The translations under genes were made by a program, and so were the position numbers. Below the pieces are notes generated by a model that did not search any database, was not told the origin of the DNA, and saw only the letters and a list, made by a program, of their open reading frames with translations. From Porphyromonas asaccharolytica DSM 20707 (GTDB lineage: Bacteria > Bacteroidota > Bacteroidia > Bacteroidales > Porphyromonadaceae): 64,000 nucleotides of DNA. Positions 36,431 through 45,890 of the stretch are shown piece after piece; positions within the stretch are counted from its first letter, which is position 1, and the number at the start of each line of letters is the position of its first letter. The stretch is from contig NC_015501.1 of assembly GCF_000212375.1 (NCBI RefSeq), positions 186,001 to 250,000 of the forward strand. The letters are read 5' to 3'.

Positions 36431-39025
36431 ATGGCTACATCTAAAGATAAACTAACTAAGAAACGCTCGACAAAGACTCGCAAGCGTACGAACGCTCCTG
36501 GCAGAAAGGACTCAACACCCTCTCGCTCGGTGGGGAGTCGTATGCGCTCGTGGGCGCAGGGGCTACAAAACAATATCGTCAACAAGCGATATGGCGAGCT
36601 GATCTCGTTTATCTTAGGCCTGATCCTCCTAGCCTTCATCATATACATCTTGGTGGCTTGTGGCTCCTACCTTATGGTGGGCTCTCGTGACCAAAGCATC
36701 GTCACGGAGCTAACGCCTTGGGAGGCACTGACACAGACGCTCCCTGAGGGGATCGACAGCTCCGTCGTGGAGATACAGAATATAACTCGTGTGCATGGAG
36801 CCTATCTAGCCCATTGGCTGATGGATGGCTTCCTCGGATTCGGCAGCTGGCTCTTGCTCCTCTTCGGCATCGTCTGTGCGCTGCGTATGATGCGCATCAC
36901 CAAGCGAGGGAGTCTCATCAAGCTATGTGTCTATACTATCCTGCTAAGCCTGTGGACGGCACTAGCGCTCTCAGCACTGCAAAGCATCCTGGGGATGCCC
37001 ACATTCTTCCGCTGGGGAGGTGTCTATGGTGCGCTTTGGCTAGGCAAGATGCTGCCAGCCATCGGGTGGCTAGGCGTCTCGCTGACACTGCTAGTCACAA
37101 TCATTATCCTCATCGTGGTAATACGCTACGAGTACCTCCAGTGGATGCGCCGAGCTATCGGTCTAGGCTGGGTCAAGCGTCCTAATCGTCGTCACACGAC
37201 CGACAGCTCCCTAGAGAGCATCGATGATGAGACGGAGCCCACAGGTGGAGAGCCTACGGATACAAATGAAGAGATCCTCCCAGACGATGAGGATGGCGAC
37301 CTAAACACTACAAAAGATGAAGATGAGGAGGCTCCACTTCCTGCATCAAGCGTCTTGGCAGCACAGTCAGCATCACATACCACATCACAGGCCACTGCAA
37401 ACGCTCCGCAAGCACGTCGCCAGTCCGTCTCTACGCCGGCTGAGGAGAGCTTGGAGGGCAGCGTCACTGTGACCGTAGCCCAGGGAGATGCCGACTCGCA
37501 GGCTGTCTCCGTCATGCCTCAGAGTGACACCCGTCGTGGAGGATATCAGATGCCTTCGCCTGACCTACTGGCCGATGTCGATCAGTCTTCGCAGACGATC
37601 GATCGAACGGAGATCAAGGAGATCGAGCAGCTCATCATCGAGAAGCTGAGCGATCTAGGCATCGGACTAGAACCGGTCGAGGTGACCATCGGACCGACCG
37701 TGACGCTCTATGAGTTTAAGCTAGATCCTAAGGTCAAGGTCAATCGTATACGCAGCCTTGAGGACGACATAGCGATGAAGGTAGAGAGCATCGGCGGCAT
37801 CCGTATCATTGCTCCGATGCCAGGACGTGGCACCATAGGTATCGAGGTTCCCAACCGCAACCCGCGGACCGTCGGTATGAAGGCGCTGATCACTTCGCAG
37901 AAGTTTATCACGACGGACATGAAGCTCCCGATAGCCATCGGGCGTACGATCACGAACGATGTTTACCTCTTTGACCTCTCCAAGATGCCACACCTCCTGA
38001 TCGCAGGTGCTACGGGTCAGGGTAAGAGTGTCGGTCTCAATGCGCTCATCACTTCACTTCTATACAATAAGCGCCCCGAGGAGCTTAAGCTGATCCTCAT
38101 CGACCCGAAGATGCTAGAGTTTAGCATCTACGAGAGCATCGGTCGCCACTTCCTGACGAAGCTGGAGGACGCGGAGAAGTATATCATCACCGACACAACC
38201 AAGGCGCTCCCCGTCCTAGAGTCGCTCTGCGTGGATATGGACGGGCGCTACGAACTGCTCGCACGTGCTAAGGTGCGCAACATCGCCGAGTACAACAAGC
38301 TCTTCCGTCAGGGGCATCTACGTGAGGAGGATGGCTTCGTCTTCCTCCCCTACTTGGTACTCATCGTCGATGAGTTTGCCGACCTCATCATGACCACGGG
38401 ACGAGCCATCGAGAAGCCTATCGCACGCCTCGCACAGAAAGCGCGCGCAGCGGGTATTCACATTGTCCTAGCGACTCAACGTCCTAGTACAGACGTGATC
38501 ACAGGTTTGATCAAGGCAAACTTCCCAGCACGTATCGCCTTCAAGGTCTCCTCGCAAGTGGACTCTCGTACCATCCTCGACACCAAGAGTGCCAAGGATC
38601 TCATCGGACGTGGCGACATGCTTATCAACGACGGCAAGGAGATGCGACGTATCCAGTGTGCCTTCATTGACACGCCCGAGACGGAGCGCATCGTGGATCA
38701 CATCTCTCGTCAGCCCTATCCGACAGAGCCTTATCTGCTGCCTGAGCCGCCCGCCACGGAGGGAGCTGCTGGGGCAGCTGGTGTAGGAGGAGGCGCGACC
38801 GAGCGCGACCCGCTCTTTGAGGAGGTGGCTCGCCATGTCGTGCAGATGCAGCAGGGATCGACCAGCAATATCCAGCGACGCTTTAACATCGGGTACAACC
38901 GCGCTGGACGCATTATGGATCAGCTCTACGAGTGCGGCATCGTGTCGGGACAAGATGGTAGTAAACCTCGTCAAGTGCTGATCGCGGATGAGACAACCCT
39001 CGATCAACTCTTAGATACTTTCTAA
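36431..39025 (+). CDS. ftsK: DNA translocase FtsK/SpoIIIE
   Basis: Septum-anchored hexameric ATPase that pumps chromosome DNA during division and assists dimer resolution. 864 aa from the ATG at 36431 (MATSKDKL); the frame is open 56 codons further, but that part crosses the promoter. In order: basic N-terminus, four membrane helices (about residues 50-235), an acidic/Ser-Thr linker (about 250-375), then the motor with Walker A GATGQGKSVGLN (about 525-536) and Walker B LVLIVDEFADLI (about 642-653), then a Gly/Ala-rich linker and a winged-helix gamma domain (about 795-864, NIGYNRAGRIMDQL) that reads KOPS-type polar sequences. lolA follows after 12 bp. Confidence 0.96.
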   Translation: MATSKDKLTKKRSTKTRKRTNAPGRKDSTPSRSVGSRMRSWAQGLQNNIVNKRYGELISFILGLILLAFIIYILVACGSYLMVGSRDQSIVTELTPWEALTQTLPEGIDSSVVEIQNITRVHGAYLAHWLMDGFLGFGSWLLLLFGIVCALRMMRITKRGSLIKLCVYTILLSLWTALALSALQSILGMPTFFRWGGVYGALWLGKMLPAIGWLGVSLTLLVTIIILIVVIRYEYLQWMRRAIGLGWVKRPNRRHTTDSSLESIDDETEPTGGEPTDTNEEILPDDEDGDLNTTKDEDEEAPLPASSVLAAQSASHTTSQATANAPQARRQSVSTPAEESLEGSVTVTVAQGDADSQAVSVMPQSDTRRGGYQMPSPDLLADVDQSSQTIDRTEIKEIEQLIIEKLSDLGIGLEPVEVTIGPTVTLYEFKLDPKVKVNRIRSLEDDIAMKVESIGGIRIIAPMPGRGTIGIEVPNRNPRTVGMKALITSQKFITTDMKLPIAIGRTITNDVYLFDLSKMPHLLIAGATGQGKSVGLNALITSLLYNKRPEELKLILIDPKMLEFSIYESIGRHFLTKLEDAEKYIITDTTKALPVLESLCVDMDGRYELLARAKVRNIAEYNKLFRQGHLREEDGFVFLPYLVLIVDEFADLIMTTGRAIEKPIARLAQKARAAGIHIVLATQRPSTDVITGLIKANFPARIAFKVSSQVDSRTILDTKSAKDLIGRGDMLINDGKEMRRIQCAFIDTPETERIVDHISRQPYPTEPYLLPEPPATEGAAGAAGVGGGATERDPLFEEVARHVVQMQQGSTSNIQRRFNIGYNRAGRIMDQLYECGIVSGQDGSKPRQVLIADETTLDQLLDTF

Positions 39026-39037
39026 ACGGTAACCATT

Positions 39038-39727
39038 ATGAGACCTAATCACTCCTTACCATACCAGCGATACAGTGTACGCTTTGCTACGCATCTCTTA
39101 GGTTCGCTCCTAGCATTGTTTCTGTGTGGCACCTTTGCCATAGCACCTCTGCATGGACAGCGCAAAGCGGTTTTTGACCTTAACAAAGCGCTCCAACAGT
39201 TCGAGCAGCAGGTCAAAAAGGGGGTCGCTATCACCTTTACACTAACCTCGCAAGGATCAAAGCCTCAAGAGGGCTACACGTGGCTCTACGGACGTCGCTT
39301 TATGCTCAGCATGCCTGGCATGGAGGTGGCCTTCGACGGCTCGACACTGCGTATCATCAACCAGAGCGAGCGCACCTACACCTTGATGACGCCCTCCGAG
39401 CAAGACCTCACGGCGATGAATCCGCTTGCTTATATACAGAAGACCTCGCAGCGCTACCGTATCACCGAGCGCAAGAGTCCTCGCGGCACGGTCATCTACC
39501 GCTTTGTGCCCACACAGGATACCAACGTACTCGCAGGGGTCAAGTACTATGAGGTGACTTTTGACCAGCAGAGTCAGGCTCCTAAGCGGGTCGATCTGTA
39601 CTTTGACCTAGGCGAACAGGTCTCTTACACCATCCACAAGATACAGCCGAAGGAGCATATTACGTCACAATCCTTTACCTTTGCACCGCAAGAATACAAA
39701 TCGCTTGAGGTCGTAGACTTACGCTAG
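39038..39727 (+). CDS. lolA: LolA-like outer-membrane lipoprotein carrier
   Basis: Periplasmic protein of 229 aa with a signal peptide (hydrophobic segment at about residues 17-34, cleavage near LHGQ). The body has the LolA/LolB beta-sheet pattern: FTLTSQGSKPQEGYTWLYGRR, then the hook region with FDGSTLRIINQSERTYTLM, and the strand-rich C-terminus. LolA ferries lipoproteins across the periplasm. Placement directly after ftsK is the classical ftsK-lolA neighbourhood, supporting the call. Sequence identity in this family is low, so assignment is by fold pattern and synteny. Confidence 0.82.
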   Translation: MRPNHSLPYQRYSVRFATHLLGSLLALFLCGTFAIAPLHGQRKAVFDLNKALQQFEQQVKKGVAITFTLTSQGSKPQEGYTWLYGRRFMLSMPGMEVAFDGSTLRIINQSERTYTLMTPSEQDLTAMNPLAYIQKTSQRYRITERKSPRGTVIYRFVPTQDTNVLAGVKYYEVTFDQQSQAPKRVDLYFDLGEQVSYTIHKIQPKEHITSQSFTFAPQEYKSLEVVDLR

Positions 39728-39753
39728 CCCCCTTGCGATCTACACAATAAACT

Positions 39754-40101
39754 ATGTACATACAGGTACTCAAATCTAAGATCCATCGTGTCCGGGTCAC
39801 ACAAGCTAACCTCAACTACGTAGGTAGCATCACCATCGACCGCACCCTCATGGATGCCGTCGGCATACTACCAGGAGAGCGCGTGCAGGTGGTAGACTGC
39901 AACAACGGCAACCGCCTCGACACCTACGTCATCGCTGGCGAGCCCGACAGCGGAGTCATCTGTCTCAATGGTCCCGCAGCCCGTCTCGTACAGCCTGACG
40001 ACATCGTCATCATCATGTCTTATGCGCTTATGGACTACGATGAGGCTCGCACCTTCCAGCCTAAGATCATCTTCCCCGATAGCGACACGAATCGTCTATA
40101 A
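39754..40101 (+). CDS. panD: Aspartate 1-decarboxylase
   Basis: Pyruvoyl enzyme converting aspartate to beta-alanine for pantothenate and CoA. 115 aa. The self-cleavage site is the Gly-Ser in [17 protein letters not shown] (about residues 24-25); the N-terminal [18 protein letters not shown] and the later [11 protein letters not shown] and [20 protein letters not shown] are family hallmarks. It is embedded between lolA (26 bp) and ffh (21 bp), so cotranscribed with unrelated housekeeping genes. Confidence 0.96.
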   Translation: MYIQVLKSKIHRVRVTQANLNYVGSITIDRTLMDAVGILPGERVQVVDCNNGNRLDTYVIAGEPDSGVICLNGPAARLVQPDDIVIIMSYALMDYDEARTFQPKIIFPDSDTNRL

Positions 40102-40122
40102 ACCACTCATCATCTCAGCAAC

Positions 40123-41463
40123 ATGTTTGAAAACCTCAGCGAACGCCTAGAGCGTTCATTCAAAATACTCAAAGGACAAGGGAGTATTACCGAAATAAAT
40201 GTCGCCGAAACGCTCAAGGATGTACGCCGCGCCCTACTCGATGCCGACGTTAACTACAACGTAGCTCGAGACTTCACCAACCAAGTCAAGGAGAAGGCTC
40301 TCGGACAGGACGTCCTCACGTCGGTCAATCCAGGGCAGATGATGGTCAAGCTCGTCCATGACGAGCTAGCCACACTGATGGGTAGTGAGGCGGTGGCTAT
40401 CAACCTCAAGGGGAGTCCCGCCATCATCCTTATGTCAGGACTGCAGGGCTCTGGTAAGACCACCTTCTCAGGCAAGCTCGCCAATATGCTCAAGAAGCAG
40501 GAGCAGCGCAAGCCGCTCCTCGTAGCGTGTGACGTATACCGTCCCGCTGCTATCCAGCAGCTACACGTACTGGGCGAGCAGATCGGTGTACCCGTCTACA
40601 GCGAGCCGGATAGCAAAGATCCCGTACAGATCGCTCGCAATGCGATCGCACATGCACAGCAGGAGGGACTAGACACCGTCATCATCGATACCGCAGGTCG
40701 TCTGGCGGTCGATGAGGAGATGATGAATGAGATCAGCAGCATCAAGGATGCGATCCGACCCGATGAGACCCTCTTCGTCGTTGACTCCATGACCGGTCAG
40801 GATGCGGTCAATACGGCAGCCGAGTTTGACAAGCGACTCGACTTCGACGGTGTGATCCTCACCAAGCTCGATGGTGACTCACGTGGTGGTGCGGCACTCT
40901 CTATACGCAGTGTCGTCAATAAGCCGATCAAGTTCGTCGGTACCGGCGAGAAGATGGAGGCGCTGCAGGTCTTCCACCCCTCACGTATGGCCGATCGTAT
41001 CCTCGGCATGGGTGATATCGTCTCACTTGTCGAGCGTGCGCAGCAGCAGTACGACGAGGAGGAGGCAAAGCGTCTGGAGGCAAAAATCGCGAAGAACCAA
41101 TTTGACTTCGACGACTTCCTCGCGCAGATCGCTCAGATCAAGAAGATGGGTAACCTAAAGGACCTCGTCTCCATGATCCCTGGAGTCGGCAAGATGGTCA
41201 AGGATCTAGACATCAGCAACGACGCCTTCAAGGGCATCGAGGCGATCATCTACTCCATGACCCCCGAGGAGCGCGCCAAGCCTAGTCTCCTCGATGGCTC
41301 GCGACGCAAGCGCATCGCCGATGGTAGTGGCACCTCTGTTGCCGAGGTCAATAGGCTCATACAGCAGTTTGACCAGGTCAGCAAGGTCATGCGCAAGATG
41401 CAGAGCGGTGGCCTAGGTCGTGCTCAAGCTAAGAAGCAGAAGAAAAACAAAAAGCGCCGCTAA
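40123..41463 (+). CDS. ffh: Signal recognition particle protein Ffh
   Basis: SRP54 GTPase that binds 4.5S RNA and signal peptides of nascent membrane proteins. 446 aa, normal length. N domain (residues 1-90), G domain with P-loop GLQGSGKTTFSGKLA (about 107-121), DVYRPAA, DTAGRLAVDEEMM and the TKLDGDSRGGAAL closing loop, then the Met-rich M domain (about 300-430) ending in a basic tail KKQKKNKKRR. Final gene of ftsK-lolA-panD-ffh, followed 27 bp later by a strong terminator. Confidence 0.97.
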   Translation: MFENLSERLERSFKILKGQGSITEINVAETLKDVRRALLDADVNYNVARDFTNQVKEKALGQDVLTSVNPGQMMVKLVHDELATLMGSEAVAINLKGSPAIILMSGLQGSGKTTFSGKLANMLKKQEQRKPLLVACDVYRPAAIQQLHVLGEQIGVPVYSEPDSKDPVQIARNAIAHAQQEGLDTVIIDTAGRLAVDEEMMNEISSIKDAIRPDETLFVVDSMTGQDAVNTAAEFDKRLDFDGVILTKLDGDSRGGAALSIRSVVNKPIKFVGTGEKMEALQVFHPSRMADRILGMGDIVSLVERAQQQYDEEEAKRLEAKIAKNQFDFDDFLAQIAQIKKMGNLKDLVSMIPGVGKMVKDLDISNDAFKGIEAIIYSMTPEERAKPSLLDGSRRKRIADGSGTSVAEVNRLIQQFDQVSKVMRKMQSGGLGRAQAKKQKKNKKRR

Positions 41464-41490
41464 ACCTCACATATAGAGGGAGCAGCACAC

Positions 41491-41545
41491 GCAAGAGACG
41501 CATCGTCCCCGTCAGCAGATGATGGGCGGTGCGTCTCTTGCTTTT
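41491..41545 (+). terminator. Terminator of the ftsK-ffh operon
   Basis: GCAAGAGACGCA pairs perfectly with TGCGTCTCTTGC (12 bp) and is followed by TTTTA. Confidence 0.85.
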
Positions 41546-41560
41546 ATCTAATTCGTTTTG

Positions 41561-41568
41561 TACCTTTG
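41561..41568 (+). promoter_or_regulatory. -7 box for the 41603 lipoprotein gene
   Basis: TACCTTTG within CGTTTTGTACCTTTGC, 34 bp before the ATG at 41603. Confidence 0.6.
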
Positions 41569-41602
41569 CTTTACACTTACACGCAAACGTATTTACAATC
41601 CT

Positions 41603-42721
41603 ATGAAACGCATTCTTCCCTTACTCATGTGCATTGCTCTTATGGTCTCTTGCAAATCTTCAGAGCCTAACCCTACGGAGTGTGAGACATACAGAGCCAC
41701 ATTCAGAGCTACCCCAAACTCATTCCCTGGAAAGGGTGGAGCAGGTCATATAGAGGGTATCCTCGAGCAGATCGGCTCCGATGGCGAGGCCATCAATCAG
41801 AGGCAACTCAAGGCAGACGAATTTACCATCAGCCTCAAGGAGGGCGACGCCTCTGAGATTACCATCGACAATGCACAGAAGAGCTTCGTCGTAAAGGAGG
41901 GCAGCGATGAAGTAGATTTCATACTCGAGGCTGTCGTAACAGCGCACCCTAGTTCCACACAGCTGATCACCATACATCGTGAGTCCAATCAGCTACAGCT
42001 CCCGCTAGCCTATGTAACCGAGTACAATGTCAATCCGGCTGGCGATGCCTTTGTGACCACCCATGCCAACAACACCAGTGGTTACTTCACATTCCCTGAG
42101 GCTGTTGAGAAGTTTGCCTCTATTACGATCGCAGGCAAGCAGTATCACCTCCCCACGATAGCTGAGTGGCAGGCCATCGTGCCTCGATACAGAGGTATGC
42201 CGAACTTCGTTGAGTTTGACCACGACTGCGACTTCCGCGATGTCGAGGAGACCGTTATGGTCCATGGCACAGAGATCACCTCTACGAACGATTACTACTC
42301 CGCATCTACCGGCAAGATAAAGGCCACCTACGCCATCCGCTTTAAGGGTACTGACCTACTCTCAGCATGGAGATATGAGTACATCGTCAATCCCGATGAT
42401 GATAGCCCAGCGAGCATGATGATGAAGATAACATGCCGACCCGTATCAAGGACGGCGAGCATCGAGGAGGTCTCTCAGCCAGCATTTTGGGAGCCTACCG
42501 CAGAGGACATCGTACGCATCTTCCCCTCTTGTGGCTGGAAGCGTCACGATGAGCAGAGTGGCAAGGACGCTATCCGTCTCATGAAGACCAGTGGATACTA
42601 CTGGGCCGTCGATCAGGAAAACAATGATCGTGGCTGGCGTATGGGCTACTATAGCCACTGTGCCGACTCTGGAAATAGTAACCCCAAGACCTGTGGCTTC
42701 ACCATCAGACTATTTAAGTAA
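41603..42721 (+). CDS. Predicted lipoprotein of unknown function
   Basis: A 372-aa exported lipoprotein; the lipobox is LMVSC (Cys about residue 17) after a short hydrophobic signal. I start at 41603 because the upstream 15 codons overlap the promoter box. After the signal an Ig- or BACON-like beta-sandwich segment is plausible (EITIDNAQKSFVVKEGSDEVDF), then a region with LPTIAEWQAIVPRYRG (about residues 190-205) and an aromatic-rich C-terminus ending CGFTIRLFK. The LPT.AEW pattern and the final GFTIRLFK resemble FISUMP/FGE-like lipoproteins of Bacteroidetes, but I cannot assign a function. It is monocistronic with its own promoter and hairpin. Confidence 0.8.
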   Translation: MKRILPLLMCIALMVSCKSSEPNPTECETYRATFRATPNSFPGKGGAGHIEGILEQIGSDGEAINQRQLKADEFTISLKEGDASEITIDNAQKSFVVKEGSDEVDFILEAVVTAHPSSTQLITIHRESNQLQLPLAYVTEYNVNPAGDAFVTTHANNTSGYFTFPEAVEKFASITIAGKQYHLPTIAEWQAIVPRYRGMPNFVEFDHDCDFRDVEETVMVHGTEITSTNDYYSASTGKIKATYAIRFKGTDLLSAWRYEYIVNPDDDSPASMMMKITCRPVSRTASIEEVSQPAFWEPTAEDIVRIFPSCGWKRHDEQSGKDAIRLMKTSGYYWAVDQENNDRGWRMGYYSHCADSGNSNPKTCGFTIRLFK

Positions 42722-42733
42722 GCAACCGGCTCA

Positions 42734-42769
42734 CACCTCCTCGGGGATGCACGTCTCTCTGAGGAGGTG
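42734..42769 (+). terminator. Hairpin after the lipoprotein gene
   Basis: CACCTCCTC pairs with GAGGAGGTG, starting 13 bp past the stop; a smaller AGAGATG/CATCTCT stem follows at about 42786. No U tract. Confidence 0.5.
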
Positions 42770-42878
42770 GAGCTCTACAATAATAGAGATGCACATCTCT
42801 CCCTACGATGTTGAGGGCATACCACTTTCATTTCACAATGAAGTGCCAGAGCATCATCAACCATCTATAGAATGATAG

Positions 42879-42959
42879 CCACGTGAGGAAAATCGAAAAC
42901 CTCGGTGGCTATTTTTTTATTTTCCACGTGAGGGGAAAAGAGACTCTTCCTCCACGTAA
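42879..42959 (+). repeat. Decayed phased array D
   Basis: CCACGTGA at 42879, CTCGGTGG at 42901, CCACGTGA at 42924 and CCACGTAA at 42952: steps of 22, 23 and 28 bp, with no core units. AT-rich spacers resemble those of the other arrays. It lies in the 42722-43135 gap, which otherwise contains one hairpin and the promoter of the C1 protease gene. Confidence 0.65.
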
Positions 42960-43065
42960 CATGTAAACTACGGCGAGTCTCACTCACAGACGGACTGCTC
43001 CACCCTAGCCCCTCTGCGATTGAAGCAGCTTGATCCGATGTCGGACGACAATAGTTTTTTATTCG

Positions 43066-43073
43066 TATCTTTG
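43066..43073 (+). promoter_or_regulatory. -7 box of the C1 protease gene
   Basis: TATCTTTG preceded by TTTTTTATTCG, 63 bp before the ATG at 43136. Confidence 0.6.
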
Positions 43074-43135
43074 TGACGGTCTTAACGACCGCTTCACTGA
43101 CAATTCATTTTCTAACTATAAAACAGGAATAAGCT

Positions 43136-44332
43136 ATGAGACAATTCTCTCTACTCCTTATCGCACTCCTCTCAAGCCTCGTCATGGTCGCTCAGGCTCC
43201 CAAGACAGAAGGCGAGAGCAACGAGTTTACTATTATCAAGCAACTACCCATCACCTCTATCAAGGATCAGGCAAACAGTGGTACCTGCTGGTCTTACTCT
43301 ACAATTGGCTTCCTCGAGTCTGAGATCCTTCGTAAGGGAGGTCCCGAGGTCGACCTTTCCGATATGTTTGTCGTCAATCACACTTATCGCGACAAGGCGG
43401 AGAAGTATGTGCGCCTACATGGCAAGGGCAACCTCGCTCAGGGTGGTTCTTTCTACGATGTTCTCTACGTCTTTGATCACTACGGAGCTGTTCCCGAGGA
43501 GTTCATGACTGGTCTCAACTACGGTACAAAAAAGAACGCTCACAGCGAGCTAGAGGCTGTCCTCAAGGGTATGCTCGACGCTGTCGTTGAGAACCACAAC
43601 GGTCGTCTCTCCACTGCATGGAAGAGTGCTTACGACAAGGTCGTAGACACCTATCTAGGCGAGCTGCCTAAGGAGTTTACCTACAATGGTAAGCGCTACA
43701 CGCCCAAGAGCTTTGCAGAGAGCCTCGGCATCAAGGCTTCTGACTATGTCTCACTGACGAGCTACACACACCACCCCTTCTACACCGCCTTCCCCCTCGA
43801 GATCGAGGACAACTGGCGCTGGTCTAGCTCGTGGAATCTACCCATCGATGAGCTCATGCAGGTCATCGACAACGCTATCCTCAATGGCTACCCCATCGCT
43901 TGGGGCGCTGACGTCAGCGAGGTTGGCTTCACACGTGACGGTATCGGCGTACTGGCTGACGTAGATGCTATCGAGACGAAGGGCTCTGACCAGGCACGCT
44001 GGGTCGGTCTTAGCTACAGCGACAAGGCTGCTGAGGTTCGTCGTATGATCAATAGTGCAGACTGCCCCGAGATCGAGCCTACACAGGAGTTTCGTCAGGA
44101 GGGTTTTGACAACTTTACCCTTACCGACGACCACGGTATGGTCATCATCGGTAAGGCTCAGAACCAGAACGGTCGCACCTTCTACATGATCAAGAACTCA
44201 TGGGGTGAGAGCGGTAAGTACAAGGGCATCTGGTACGTATCTAAGAACTACGTAGCAGGCCGTACGATGAATATCGTCGTACACCGTGACGCTATCCCCG
44301 CAGCTATCGCTAAGAAGCTCGGTCTGAAGTAA
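43136..44332 (+). CDS. Secreted C1 family (bleomycin hydrolase-like) cysteine peptidase
   Basis: Papain-fold cysteine peptidase of the PepC/bleomycin hydrolase group, 398 aa, with a signal peptide (residues 1-20, VMVAQ). The active-site Cys is in QANSGTCWSYSTIG (about residue 50), His in DDHGMVIIGKAQ (about 333) and Asn in KNSWGESGKYKG (about 353). The long insertion between Cys and His is characteristic of C1B enzymes. Intracellular PepC lacks a signal peptide, so this is the exported type common in Bacteroidetes and probably trims peptides in the periplasm or at the surface. It is monocistronic with a strong terminator. Confidence 0.93.
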   Translation: MRQFSLLLIALLSSLVMVAQAPKTEGESNEFTIIKQLPITSIKDQANSGTCWSYSTIGFLESEILRKGGPEVDLSDMFVVNHTYRDKAEKYVRLHGKGNLAQGGSFYDVLYVFDHYGAVPEEFMTGLNYGTKKNAHSELEAVLKGMLDAVVENHNGRLSTAWKSAYDKVVDTYLGELPKEFTYNGKRYTPKSFAESLGIKASDYVSLTSYTHHPFYTAFPLEIEDNWRWSSSWNLPIDELMQVIDNAILNGYPIAWGADVSEVGFTRDGIGVLADVDAIETKGSDQARWVGLSYSDKAAEVRRMINSADCPEIEPTQEFRQEGFDNFTLTDDHGMVIIGKAQNQNGRTFYMIKNSWGESGKYKGIWYVSKNYVAGRTMNIVVHRDAIPAAIAKKLGLK

Positions 44333-44353
44333 TCGTCTCCACTAGATAATTAG

Positions 44354-44398
44354 GAGTCCCCACACCAGTCCTAGGTACCGATGTGGGGACTCTTTTTT
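44354..44398 (+). terminator. Terminator of the C1 protease gene
   Basis: GAGTCCCCACA pairs perfectly with TGTGGGGACTC (11 bp), followed by TTTTTT. Between it and the next promoter (44399-44528) I see nothing recognisable. Confidence 0.9.
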
Positions 44399-44528
44399 AG
44401 TATCGACCTGCGCAGTAAGCTCCGACATACGGGTCTGATATGCCCTAGGGCAACAATAAATCTGACTCGAAATCGTTCACTTATTGCCAGCTTGAGGGGT
44501 CAAACGGGTTAAATTCGTCGGGCTAAAA

Positions 44529-44560
44529 TTTGGCTGTTTCGAAATTTATTCCGACCTTTG
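44529..44560 (+). promoter_or_regulatory. Promoter of the M23 peptidase gene
   Basis: TTTG at 44529-44532 and GACCTTTG at 44553-44560 with a 20-bp spacer, fitting the TTTG-N19-21-TAnnTTTG layout except for one -7 base. The leader to the ATG at 44683 is about 115 nt. Confidence 0.55.
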
Positions 44561-44682
44561 GCGAGTATGTAGATGAAGTCTTCTGCTGTAAGTGACAGGT
44601 GCAAGAGGATCTATCTACTGTATATCAGACTTTTAATTCACAAACTATCGACAGAAGCACATTATTTATCAATCTAGACTTT

Positions 44683-45729
44683 ATGACAAGTAAGAGAACG
44701 AGCTTTGTCGCCTTCGTGGGGCTCATCTTTGTAGCCTGTGTCCAACTGGCTGCAGCACCATCACCCCAACAGAAGACCACACGACCTCCACTGAAACTAG
44801 TGTCCCCCACAAGGATTGTGGCGTCACCAGACTCCCTAGTAACTAGGAACTGGCTGGCAGACGGGTACACTATAGTAACGGCAAAAGATGCCGAGACACG
44901 CATATCCAGCGCTGAGATGGAGCGCGCACTCGAGAGAGAGGCTCTCGAATACCCCGCAATAGATCTATATGGCGAAGACTCGTGGACTGACTGGGTAAAC
45001 CCCTTTGCAGGTAAAAGTAGCCCACGTATCCCCGCTACATATAACATCGACTGCTCGGGCTTCGTCATGCCTTTAGCGGGTACGATGCGTGTCACCTCCA
45101 ATTATGGCTACCGTGCTCGCTATCGTCGCGAGCACAAGGGCATTGACCTAGCACTCCGCACAGGCGATGACGTACGAGCTGCTTTCGATGGCAAGGTACG
45201 CATCCGAGGCTATGAGCGTGGTGGCTATGGTAACTACATCGTCATACGACATCCCAACGGCCTCGAGACCGTCTATGGACACATGAGCCGCTGCATCGCC
45301 AAGGAAGGACAGATCGTCAAGGCTGGCGAGGTCATCGGCAAGGGAGGTAGCACAGGGCGTAGCACAGGGCCACACCTGCACTTCGAGACACGCTTCCTAG
45401 GTATCGATATCAATCCCTCCAAGATCATCGACTTTGGAGTAGGAGCACCTCAGAGTGACTACTACACCTTTGTCGCTCCTAGGGGGTATAAGACCTATGC
45501 TTACGAGGAGGGAAATACTCAGAGCAAGGCTGGTGATACTAAGTACAAGGCAAAAGCGAAGAAAAACCGCCCCAGCGTATCGCACACGCCTCGTATATAT
45601 CGTGTCAAGAAGGGAGACACACTCTCAAAAATTGCTAAGAAGACGGGCGTATCCGTACGCCATCTCTGCAAGGCAAACAATATGTCCTCACGGGCTACAC
45701 TACGTCCAGGCCAAGCACTGAAATACTAG
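44683..45729 (+). CDS. M23 family metallopeptidase with LysM domain
   Basis: Exported peptidoglycan endopeptidase, 348 aa from the ATG at 44683 (MTSKRTSFVAF); the frame extends 28 codons upstream without a signal-like sequence, and the chosen start gives a clean signal peptide (residues 6-24). The LytM/M23 domain has HKGIDLAL (about residues 150-157), VYGHMS and GPHLHFE (about 227-233), giving the His, Asp and HxH zinc ligands. A basic linker leads to one C-terminal LysM (about 303-348, YRVKKGDTLSKIAKKTGVSV) that binds glycan. All ligands are present, so it is likely an active hydrolase rather than an EnvC-type activator. Confidence 0.93.
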   Translation: MTSKRTSFVAFVGLIFVACVQLAAAPSPQQKTTRPPLKLVSPTRIVASPDSLVTRNWLADGYTIVTAKDAETRISSAEMERALEREALEYPAIDLYGEDSWTDWVNPFAGKSSPRIPATYNIDCSGFVMPLAGTMRVTSNYGYRARYRREHKGIDLALRTGDDVRAAFDGKVRIRGYERGGYGNYIVIRHPNGLETVYGHMSRCIAKEGQIVKAGEVIGKGGSTGRSTGPHLHFETRFLGIDINPSKIIDFGVGAPQSDYYTFVAPRGYKTYAYEEGNTQSKAGDTKYKAKAKKNRPSVSHTPRIYRVKKGDTLSKIAKKTGVSVRHLCKANNMSSRATLRPGQALKY

Positions 45730-45890
45730 CCACACGCAGTTTGAGATCTCTCCTAGGAGTTTTAATCTAAAAGCGGGTATCCCATCGCTCCTCAAAGAGA
45801 GAGACAAACATAACACATGTAATACATTAAGAGAGCAAGGTGAATCTTCGTGAACACTTTGCTCTCGTCACATTTGATCCGTCCATACTG